DNA of 16,787 nt from the NCBI GenBank assembly GCA_013697265.1, contig JACCXE010000133.1, positions 1-16,787 on the forward strand, written 5' to 3'. The notes below the pieces were generated by a model. The model made no database searches. It was given only the letters and a program-made list of their open reading frames with translations, and was not told the DNA's origin. This DNA comes from Actinomycetota bacterium. Its GTDB lineage: Bacteria > Actinomycetota > Acidimicrobiia > Acidimicrobiales > JACCXE01. Shown one piece after another: positions 1-6,107 of the stretch. Both the position numbers and the translations under genes were made by a program. The first letter of the stretch is position 1. Each line of letters begins with the position of its first letter.

Positions 1-404
1 TCCACGACCACGTCGGCCAAGCGTCGCACCGGAGCGAGGAGGGCCCGTTCGACCGCGATCGCACCTTCAACGCCCTCGCCTTCGATCGGGTGGCGCCGGC
101 GGGTGCCCTCGTAGCGGCGCACAAGAACTTCGTCGGCCGCGTCGAGATACAACACGCGCACCGGTGTTCCGCTGTGGCGAAGGTCGGTGATCGCCTCGTC
201 GAGTTCGCTTAACTCGCTGCCGGCCCGTCCGACCACGAGCGCGATGCGTTCGGACCCACCCGGACGGGCGACCAAATCGACGACGCGCCCGGCCAGTTCC
301 GGCGGAAGGTTGTCGACCACGAACCAGCCGGCGTCCTCGAACGTGGCCGCCGCGGTGGACCGTCCGGCCCCCGACATCCCGGCGACGACAACGAGTTCAC
401 CCAC
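1..404 (-). CDS. rapZ: RapZ family nucleotide-binding protein (5' part, runs off left edge)
   Basis: This is the N-terminal 134 codons of a RapZ/YvcJ-family P-loop ATPase; the rest lies beyond the left edge. Residues 9-16 (GMSGAGRS) are the Walker A loop, with Arg where Lys is usual, a substitution I recall as common in actinobacterial members. WFVVDNLPPEL follows near residue 26, and YEGTRRRHP near 100 is also typical. The GTG at 402-404 is the only start between an in-frame stop just upstream and the P-loop, and it gives the usual very short N-terminus. RapZ regulates amino-sugar metabolism through small RNAs in enterobacteria; its actinobacterial role is less clear. In Actinobacteria the gene normally follows uvrC and precedes yvcK/whiA. 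Here a hairpin-bracketed pseudogene separates it from the uvrC operon. No good Shine-Dalgarno is visible. Confidence 0.93.
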   Translation of the reverse strand, partial: MGELVVVAGMSGAGRSTAAATFEDAGWFVVDNLPPELAGRVVDLVARPGGSERIALVVGRAGSELSELDEAITDLRHSGTPVRVLYLDAADEVLVRRYEGTRRRHPIEGEGVEGAIAVERALLAPVRRLADVVV

Positions 405-465
405 AACCCCAGTGTTACACCGCCCTGGTTAACTGACCGCCACTCCGCTCGCGCTGAACGGGCTG

Positions 466-492
466 TCGCACGCATCGCCTATCGCACGCATC
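466..492. repeat. Two 11-bp direct repeats upstream of rapZ
   Basis: The sequence TCGCACGCATC occurs at 466-476 and again at 482-492, so the copies start 16 bp apart with 5 bp between them. They lie 60-90 bp upstream of the rapZ start and just before the first hairpin. The spacing would suit a tandem operator or promoter element for rapZ, but this is inference; a chance duplication is possible. The rest of the 149-bp gap (405-553) holds only the first hairpin and a GCGAGCGGAG motif (minus strand, 443-452). Confidence 0.45.
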
Positions 493-499
493 CCTCCCG

Positions 500-546
500 T
501 TCTGGGAAGGAAAACGCGGGCCTTTGCCGCAATTTCCTTCCCAGAA
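500..546. repeat. 47-bp hairpin repeat, copy 1
   Basis: This is a near-perfect inverted repeat. The outer arms TTCTGGGAAGGAAA and TTTCCTTCCCAGAA give 14 bp, then there is a 2x2 internal loop, then an inner GCGG/CCGC stem closing a 7-nt loop. It matches copy 2 (1380-1426) at 44 of 47 positions in the same orientation. Its last two bases begin the Shine-Dalgarno AAGGTGG (545-551) of the nuclease pseudogene starting at 554, so an RNA hairpin here could hide that ribosome site. No T-run follows on either strand, so it is not a simple terminator. Confidence 0.9.
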
Positions 547-553
547 GGTGGTC

Positions 554-1379
554 ATGTCCAACGGGGACGACAGGCGACAACGCTTGATGGCGGTCGCCGC
601 TACGCAACTCGCGCTCTTTACGCTCGCTCAGGCAGCCGCGTGCGGCGCGCGACATGATCGCCACGGACCTCGCCAACGGTCGCCTCGAGCGGCCTCATCC
701 GGGCGTGTTGGCGATATGCGGCGTGGGGTGGAACCCCGCCCGGGTCCTACTAGCGGCGACACTGGCTGGCGGCGAGGGGGCGCAGGCAACGCACCGGGCG
801 GGGGCGTGGCTGTGGAGCCTCACGCGGCATTCCCAGATGCCCGAAATTTCCGTCCCGCGCGAGCGCTGCATTCAGTTAGCGGGCGTGCGTGTCCACCGAG
901 CGCGCGACTTACCAAACGAATTCGTCGTCCGGCTCGGCGTTCCGACCACGGACGTGAACCGCGTCCTGATCGACTTGGGCGCGGTGCCTAGGTTCCGCAA
1001 GGTGCGTGACGCGCTCGACCGGGCGATCGCGATGAAGCACACCACGCCGATGCGCGTGCTGGCCGAGCTTGACGAACTGGCGCGGCGCGGCCGTCGTGGC
1101 GTTGGCGTAATGCGCGCCCTGCTCGACGAGGCGGGCGTCACCGGCAGTCATCCGCCGTCGGTCCTGGAAGCGAAGACGCACCGGCTGATCCGCAGGGCCG
1201 GCCTGCGCGAGCCGGACTGCGAGCTCGTCGCCGGAGTCAACGGCGAGTACCGGCTGGACTTTCCGTGGCCTGAAGCCTCGCTGACCATGGAGGTCGACGG
1301 CTGGATGTACCGCACTCCCGACCAGGTCGTGGACGAACTCCGAACGGCATACGCCTCCCGTGCGGCGATGTTTCGCTGA
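554..1379 (+). pseudogene. AbiEi-like / DUF559 endonuclease-domain protein, frameshifted and C-terminally truncated
   Basis: The start is the ATG at 554, preceded by the Shine-Dalgarno AAGGTGG. The first ~31 codons encode an AbiEi-like N-terminal segment (ATQLALFTLAQAAACGA). The frame is then lost at the GC tract near 643-650; the remainder is read from the frame containing ATG 654 (ERPHPGVL, ATHRAGAWLWSL, VNRVLIDLGAV). One extra GC unit would restore CGARDMIATDL. The C-terminal part carries the Vsr-like/DUF559 nuclease core: Glu172 (LEAKTH), Asp202 (YRLDF), Glu213 and Asp215 (EVDGW), numbered from ATG 654. It ends about 30-40 residues early, before the family's usual D..R and GW.VLRF region, and its stop TGA abuts the second hairpin. 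From ATG 654 a 241-residue remnant could still be made. The gene is antisense to its neighbours. Family assignment is fairly firm; function (nuclease or antitoxin-like) is unknown. Confidence 0.8.
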
Positions 1380-1426
1380 TTCTGAGAAGGAAAACGCGGG
1401 CCTTAGCCGCAATTTCCTTCTCAGAA
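1380..1426. repeat. 47-bp hairpin repeat, copy 2
   Basis: The outer arms are TTCTGAGAAGGAAA and TTTCCTTCTCAGAA (14 bp), with the same internal loop and GCGG/CCGC inner stem as copy 1. The three differences from copy 1 are a loop base (525 versus 1405) and the two partners of one base pair: G505-C541 in copy 1 is A1385-T1421 here. It begins at the base after the pseudogene stop and is followed by CGTTTTT, so on the plus strand it could also terminate transcription. On the minus strand it starts 5 bases after the methyltransferase stop. Confidence 0.92.
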
Positions 1427-1431
1427 CGTTT

Positions 1432-2160
1432 TTAGGGTGCGGGTTTGTCGGCGCGGAGGTAGAGGAGGCGGGGGATGGTGGCGGCGTCGCGGTATTCGTC
1501 GGCCACGGCCAGGAAGCCTTCGGGCGGTGCGGGTTCGAGCATGCGATTGAGCACTAGGCCGGCGTCGATGAGTGCGTTGACGTAGACGGACAGCGGGCGG
1601 TGCACGAAAGGCAGGTGCACGCCAGGGGCGATCTCTTCGATCGAGTGGTCTTCGACGAGGTAGGGGCCGATGCGCCAGTACTGCTCGTCGAGGTCGACGT
1701 CGATGATCCAGCCCGAGCCCGGCGTCTGCAGCAGCGGGTGGTTGAGGAAGAAGGCGAACCGGCCACCCGGCGCCAGCACCCGCGCCACTTCGTCGATGGC
1801 GGCCGCGGCGTCGTCGATGTGTTCGAACACGAGACAGGCCACGACCGCGTCAAACGATTCCGACGCAAACGGGAGGGGCGCGGCGAACGACCGCGCGTAC
1901 AACGGTCCCCCGCCCCGAATCTGGGCTTCGACGACTTGCGACCGTGTCGGGTCGATGCCGACAGCCAACGCGGAGCCGCATTCGGACACCGCGAAACGCG
2001 CGATCTGGCCTTCGCCGCACCCGACGTCGAGCAACCGGTCGCGCCCGGCCAACTCGGCGACCGCCAGCGGCAGGATCTGCTCGACGTATTCGGGGTCAGC
2101 GCCCTCGGTGAACCCCGAAACCCACCAATCGGCGTTCTGTTCCCATAAGTCGTCAGGCAC
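1432..2160 (-). CDS. Class I SAM-dependent methyltransferase, coupled to uvrC
   Basis: This is a 242-residue cytoplasmic methyltransferase of the Methyltransf_11 type; its substrate cannot be told from sequence. Motif I is LLDVGCGEGQ, followed by an acidic residue after beta-2 (VGIDPTRS) and the post-motif region FDAVVACLVFEHIDD and VLAPGGRF. The C-terminal part (YWRIGPYLVEDHSIEEI, HRPLSVYVNALIDAGL) looks like a small-molecule methyltransferase. The start is taken as GTG 2158-2160, within the uvrC stop: GTGCCTGA gives an 8-nt overlap, indicating translational coupling. A longer open frame reaching 2232 would overlap the conserved uvrC C-terminus and has no family-like residues. The 3' end is followed at once by hairpin copy 2. 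Confidence 0.88.
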   Translation of the reverse strand: MPDDLWEQNADWWVSGFTEGADPEYVEQILPLAVAELAGRDRLLDVGCGEGQIARFAVSECGSALAVGIDPTRSQVVEAQIRGGGPLYARSFAAPLPFASESFDAVVACLVFEHIDDAAAAIDEVARVLAPGGRFAFFLNHPLLQTPGSGWIIDVDLDEQYWRIGPYLVEDHSIEEIAPGVHLPFVHRPLSVYVNALIDAGLVLNRMLEPAPPEGFLAVADEYRDAATIPRLLYLRADKPAP

Positions 2161-4015
2161 GGGGATGCAGTTTGTCGTACACGGCGTCGGCGACCGACGT
2201 CGGTAGGAACGACAGCGCGGCCAGGTCTTCATGCGACGCGTTCTGCACGGCGCGGACGCCGCCCATCGTGTCCGTCAGCTTCTTACGGCGATTCGGGCCT
2301 AGCCCGGGGATGTCGTCGAGCACGCTCTTGGTCATTCGTTTGTTGCGCAGTTGTCGGTGGTAGGTGATCGCGAACCGATGGGCCTCGTCGCGCACGCGCT
2401 GCAACAGGTACAGCGCCTCGGACTGGCGCGGGATACGAATCGGGTCGCTCTGGCCGGGAACGAACACTTCCTCGAACTGTTTGGCCAGCGAAGCGACCGG
2501 AATCTCGTCGTCGAGGCCGAGGTCCTCGAGAACGCGCACCGCGACGCCGAGCTGGCCTTTGCCGCCGTCGACCAGCAGCAGCTGGGGCGGGTAAGCAAAC
2601 TTCTGGCCCTTCTCGAGCGGGCGGCGGCGCTCAGCCAACAGCGCCGTGAAGCGACGGGTGAGCACTTCTTGCATGGCCGCGTAATCGTCGTTCTGGCCGA
2701 CGTCTTTGACCTTGAACCGCCGGTACTCGCTCTTGCGAGGCAGGCCGTCTTCCATCACCACCATCGAACCGACGTAGTCGGACCCTTGGATGTGGCTCAT
2801 GTCGAAGCACTCGATGCGCAGCGGCGCCTCGGGCAACGCGAGCGCGTTCTGAAGTTCGTTCAACGCTTGCGCCCGCGAGTTGTGATCGGTGGCCCGCTTG
2901 AGCCGGGCCCGCACGAACTCGTCGGCCGCGTTGCGCGTGACCGTTTCTTGCAGCGCCTTCTTGTCGCCCCGCTGCGGCACCCGGACGGTGACGGGGCCCT
3001 CGCGCAAGGCCGACAGCCAGTGCGTATACAGGTCGGGGTCGTCTGGCATCGTCGGCACCAGCACCTGCCGGGGCACGCCGAGGGGCGGCGGGTCGTAGTA
3101 CAGCCGCTCGATGATGCGGCCGACGAGATCGCCCGGCGTGAGCTCTTCGACCTTGTCGACCATGATCCCCTTGCGCCCCACGACACGCCCCCGGCGCACG
3201 TAGAACACCTGCACCGCGGCTTCGAGTTCGTCGTCGGCCAGCCCGATGATGTCGAAGTCTTCAGGTGTAGCCGTGACGATTTGCTGCTTGGCGATCGCCT
3301 TGTTGACCGCGGCCAACCTGTCTCGCAGACGCGCGGCGCGCTCGTATTCCTGCCGGTCGGACGCTTCGAGCATCGCCAACTCGAGGCGCTTGGTAACCGG
3401 GTCGGTGTCGCCGTCGAGGAACTGGCACAGCTCGCGCACCATCGTGGCGTACGCCTCGGGCGTGACCTCGCCTACGCAAGGCCCCGAGCACTGCTCGATG
3501 TGGAACAACAGGCACGGCCGCCCCGAGCGTTGATGGCGTTGGAGCTTGTTGTCGGAACAGGTGCGGATCGGGAACGTGCGCAACAGCAGGTCGAGCGTTT
3601 CGCGGATCGCGTAGGCCTGCCCATAAGGACCGAAGTAGCGCACGCCTTTGCGCCGGGCGCCCCGCATCACCATGGCCCGGGGCCACTCTTGGTCGAGCGT
3701 GACCGCCAGGTACGGGTAGGACTTGTCGTCGCGCAGCCGCACGTTGAACCGCGGTTGGTAGCGCTGAATCAGCGAGAACTCGAGCAGCAGTGCTTCGACG
3801 TCGGTGTTGACCTGGATCCACTCGACCGACGTGGCCGCCGTAACCATCTGCGCCGTCCGCGGGTGCAGGTTGCGCACGTCTTGGAAGTAGTTGGACAGAC
3901 GCGAGCGCAGCGAGCGGGCTTTGCCCACGTAGATGATGCGGCCGTCGCGATCTTTGAACTGGTACGAACCAGGCGCGTCGGGGATGGTGCCCGCTGGAGG
4001 CCGCGCCACAGTCAC
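2153..4015 (-). CDS. uvrC: Excinuclease ABC subunit C
   Basis: UvrC makes both incisions around a UvrB-bound lesion in nucleotide excision repair. The 620-residue product is full length. It has the GIY-YIG nuclease domain (about 15-95, with SYQF and IIYVG), a cysteine set C153/C168/C176/C180 matching the iron-sulfur ligands reported for UvrC, and a UVR motif (204-239) for UvrB binding. It also has the RNase H-like second nuclease domain with D405 (ECFDMSH) and D483 (LLVDGGKGQL), and a helix-hairpin-helix pair (566-600, IPGLGPNRRKKL). The start is GTG 4015, directly after an in-frame stop; GTG 4009 is a good alternative because AGGGG lies 5 nt before it. The downstream methyltransferase overlaps the stop. 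uvrA on the same strand lies about 12 kb upstream. Confidence 0.97.
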   Translation of the reverse strand: MTVARPPAGTIPDAPGSYQFKDRDGRIIYVGKARSLRSRLSNYFQDVRNLHPRTAQMVTAATSVEWIQVNTDVEALLLEFSLIQRYQPRFNVRLRDDKSYPYLAVTLDQEWPRAMVMRGARRKGVRYFGPYGQAYAIRETLDLLLRTFPIRTCSDNKLQRHQRSGRPCLLFHIEQCSGPCVGEVTPEAYATMVRELCQFLDGDTDPVTKRLELAMLEASDRQEYERAARLRDRLAAVNKAIAKQQIVTATPEDFDIIGLADDELEAAVQVFYVRRGRVVGRKGIMVDKVEELTPGDLVGRIIERLYYDPPPLGVPRQVLVPTMPDDPDLYTHWLSALREGPVTVRVPQRGDKKALQETVTRNAADEFVRARLKRATDHNSRAQALNELQNALALPEAPLRIECFDMSHIQGSDYVGSMVVMEDGLPRKSEYRRFKVKDVGQNDDYAAMQEVLTRRFTALLAERRRPLEKGQKFAYPPQLLLVDGGKGQLGVAVRVLEDLGLDDEIPVASLAKQFEEVFVPGQSDPIRIPRQSEALYLLQRVRDEAHRFAITYHRQLRNKRMTKSVLDDIPGLGPNRRKKLTDTMGGVRAVQNASHEDLAALSFLPTSVADAVYDKLHPRA

Positions 4016-4053
4016 CCCTCAAGAATGCCGCATCGGTGTACTACCCACGGCCG

Positions 4054-4085
4054 GCGTGGGGCGAGCGGAGCGAGGGGCCCCACGC
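4054..4085. other. Inverted repeat in the uvrC / crotonase divergent gap
   Basis: Arms GCGTGGGGC (4054-4062) and GCCCCACGC (4077-4085) form a 9-bp perfect stem around a 14-nt loop. It lies in the 118-bp gap between divergent uvrC and the crotonase gene, so it is not a terminator of either. It could be a regulator site or a REP-like element. The loop side includes GCGAGCGGAG (4061-4070), also found on the minus strand at 443-452. Confidence 0.5.
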
Positions 4086-4121
4086 TTCGGAGGAGGCCAG
4101 GCCTGCGGGCGCCCGGCCGGG

Positions 4122-4127
4122 TAGAAA
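4122..4127 (+). promoter_or_regulatory. Putative -10 box for a leaderless crotonase mRNA
   Basis: TAGAAA (followed by T) ends 6 nt before the ATG at 4134, and no Shine-Dalgarno is visible. That distance would place the transcription start at or next to the start codon. No convincing -35 hexamer is seen. This is inference from spacing. Confidence 0.4.
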
Positions 4128-4133
4128 TGCTTC

Positions 4134-4946
4134 ATGGCTGATTCCGACACCCCGCCCGTTCTCTACGACGTCGAGAACAACGTCGCCACGGTCACGTTGA
4201 ACCGCCCTGACCGCCGCAACGCCATCTCCACCGCGATGTTGACCGAGTTGACCAAGCGCCTTGAGCAGGCCGACGCCGATCGCAGCGTGCGGGCTGTCAT
4301 CGTGACCGGCGCGACGCCCGGCGGCTTCTGCGCCGGTCTCGACTTGGTCGACGCCACCAGCGGCACCGGCATCGGAGGAGGCGGGGACGGCGGAGGCGGC
4401 GGCATGTCGTTGCAAACCCGCCACCTGCCCACCACGGTGCTGTTCGAGATCGACAAACCCGTGATCGCGGCCATCAACGGTGGCGCCGCGGGCTACGGCC
4501 TCGACCTCGCGCTCGGCTGCGACATCCGGATCATGGGCGAGTCGGCCAAGCTCGCGGCCGCTTTTACCAAGCGCGGCGTCGTGCCCGAGTCGGGCGGCAC
4601 GTGGTACTTGCCCCGCCTCGTCGGATGGGCGAAGGCGGCCGAAATCATCTACCTCGGCCGCACGCTGCTGGCCGACGACGCCGACCGCCTCGGCCTCGTG
4701 AACGCGATCGTCCCCGACGACCAGGTTCTGAAGACGGCCACGGCCTGGGCCACCGAGATCGCCGGCAACGCCCCGCTGGCCGTGCAGTCAGCCAAACGCC
4801 TCATGCGCCACGGCCTCACCGAGGACTTCGGGTCACACACGCACCACGTGTTGCTGCAGACGATCCAACTCTTCGGCACCAAGGACTTCCGTGAAGGCAT
4901 CACGTCGTTCATGGAGAAGCGGCCGCCGGAGTTCGAGGGACGATAG
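4134..4946 (+). CDS. Enoyl-CoA hydratase/isomerase (crotonase) family protein
   Basis: This is a 270-residue crotonase-fold protein, probably acting on an acyl-CoA. The oxyanion-hole motifs are present: FCAGLDL (65-71) and INGGAAGYGLDLALGCD (114-130). The two catalytic glutamates of classical enoyl-CoA hydratase are not conserved: the first position appears as Asp124 and the second as Thr145. Instead Glu152 (VVPESGGTW) sits where isomerase-like members carry an acidic residue. Isomerase or another crotonase chemistry is therefore as likely as hydration. A glycine-rich insert (about 76-90, TGIGGGGDGGGGG) lies between strand and helix after the first oxyanion motif. The gene stands 45 bp before nadA with no other fatty-acid gene in view, so its pathway cannot be inferred. 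The start codon is preceded by a -10-like box and no Shine-Dalgarno. Confidence 0.9.
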   Translation: MADSDTPPVLYDVENNVATVTLNRPDRRNAISTAMLTELTKRLEQADADRSVRAVIVTGATPGGFCAGLDLVDATSGTGIGGGGDGGGGGMSLQTRHLPTTVLFEIDKPVIAAINGGAAGYGLDLALGCDIRIMGESAKLAAAFTKRGVVPESGGTWYLPRLVGWAKAAEIIYLGRTLLADDADRLGLVNAIVPDDQVLKTATAWATEIAGNAPLAVQSAKRLMRHGLTEDFGSHTHHVLLQTIQLFGTKDFREGITSFMEKRPPEFEGR

Positions 4947-4955
4947 ATCCAGTTC

Positions 4956-4983
4956 TTGGGAACAGGACGTGGGTGCGTATCGT
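4956..4983 (+). promoter_or_regulatory. Putative nadA promoter
   Basis: TTGGGA (4956-4961) and TATCGT (4978-4983) are separated by 16 bp, close to sigma-70-type spacing. The -10 box ends 8 nt before the nadA ATG at 4992, and there is no Shine-Dalgarno, so the mRNA may be leaderless. I saw no NadR/NrtR-like palindrome. Confidence 0.45.
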
Positions 4984-4991
4984 TGTTGTGA

Positions 4992-6095
4992 ATGATGCGG
5001 CTCCAAAGCCCACTTTCGGCCACGTATGTGGAAGCGTCGCCCGACGAACTCGAAGCGCGGATCAGCGCGGCTAAGGCCACGCTCGGCAAACGCCTCTTCA
5101 TCCTCGGTCACCACTATCAACGCGAGGAAGTAATGAAGTGGGCCGACGCGCGGGGTGACAGCTTCGGGCTGTCACGCATCGCCGCCGACCAGCAGGAAGC
5201 CGAGTACATCGTGTTCTGCGGCGTGCACTTCATGGCCGAGTCGGCCGACATACTCACGGGCGATCACCAGAAAGTGATCCTGCCCGACCTCAACGCCGGA
5301 TGCTCGATGGCAGACATGGCTGATATCGAAAGCGTCGAGGAGGCGTGGGAGGCGATCGCCGAGGTCACCGACATTGCGTCGGTCGTTCCCATCACCTACA
5401 TGAATTCGTCGGCTGCGCTAAAGGCATTTGTGGGACGCAACGGCGGCGCGGTGTGCACGTCGAGCAACGCCAAGGCGATCCTCACCTGGGCGCTCGAACA
5501 GCACGGCGACGCCACGAAGGTTCTGTTTTTCCCCGACCAGCACCTCGGCCGAAACACGGCGTTTCAACTTGGCTTCGACGCTGACAGCATGCAGGTGTGG
5601 AACCCGCGTTTGGAACTTGGCGGCCTAGACGAAGCCGCGGTGAAGAGCAGCAAGTTTCTGTTGTGGAAGGGGCACTGCTCGGTTCACCAACGCTTCAGCA
5701 CGACCCACATCGACGCGTTCCGGGCCGAACATCCCGGGGGCATCGTGATCGCGCACCCCGAGTGTTCGCACGAAGTGTGCGAGATGGCCGACCACGTCGG
5801 CTCGACCGACTTCATTATCAAGGCCGTCACCGCCGCACCCGAGGGTTCCGTGATCGCAGTGGCGACCGAGATTCATCTCGTGGACCGGTTGGCGCGCGAA
5901 ACCGAGGGCAAGACGATCGTGTCGCTCGACCCACTCGTGTGCCCGTGCTCCACGATGTTCCGCATCGACGCACCGCACCTGTGCTGGGTGCTTGAAGAAC
6001 TCGTAGCGGGCAACGTCGTTAATCAAGTCACCGTGGATGCCGACACCGCCACGTGGGCGAAGGTCGCGCTCGAGCGGATGCTTGCGATCGTCTGA
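4992..6095 (+). CDS. nadA: Quinolinate synthase A
   Basis: NadA condenses iminoaspartate with dihydroxyacetone phosphate to give quinolinate in de novo NAD synthesis. It carries an oxygen-sensitive 4Fe-4S cluster. The 367-residue length matches the longer, Bacillus-type NadA. The candidate cluster ligands C104 (NAGCSMADM), C229 (KGHCSVH) and C319 (CPCSTMFRI) align by position with those reported for the Bacillus enzyme. Substrate-binding motifs LGHHYQ (38-43), YMNSSAALK (136-144) and HPECSHEV (255-262) are intact. ATG 4992 is followed by a second ATG (4995), so the exact start is uncertain by one codon. The usual partners nadB and nadC are not in the window. Confidence 0.96.
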   Translation: MMRLQSPLSATYVEASPDELEARISAAKATLGKRLFILGHHYQREEVMKWADARGDSFGLSRIAADQQEAEYIVFCGVHFMAESADILTGDHQKVILPDLNAGCSMADMADIESVEEAWEAIAEVTDIASVVPITYMNSSAALKAFVGRNGGAVCTSSNAKAILTWALEQHGDATKVLFFPDQHLGRNTAFQLGFDADSMQVWNPRLELGGLDEAAVKSSKFLLWKGHCSVHQRFSTTHIDAFRAEHPGGIVIAHPECSHEVCEMADHVGSTDFIIKAVTAAPEGSVIAVATEIHLVDRLARETEGKTIVSLDPLVCPCSTMFRIDAPHLCWVLEELVAGNVVNQVTVDADTATWAKVALERMLAIV

Positions 6096-6107
6096 GCTAC
6101 GCCGTTT

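Noticed and set aside
654..1379. Treating the 241-residue frame from ATG 654 as a complete intact gene
   Set aside because: The family's N-terminal segment is encoded just upstream in another frame behind a good Shine-Dalgarno, and ATG 654 has none.
2351..4141. A 596-codon open frame on the plus strand opposite uvrC
   Set aside because: It lies antisense to the conserved UvrC sequence, is rich in Arg, Val and His as expected from reversed GC-rich codons, and shows no domain pattern.
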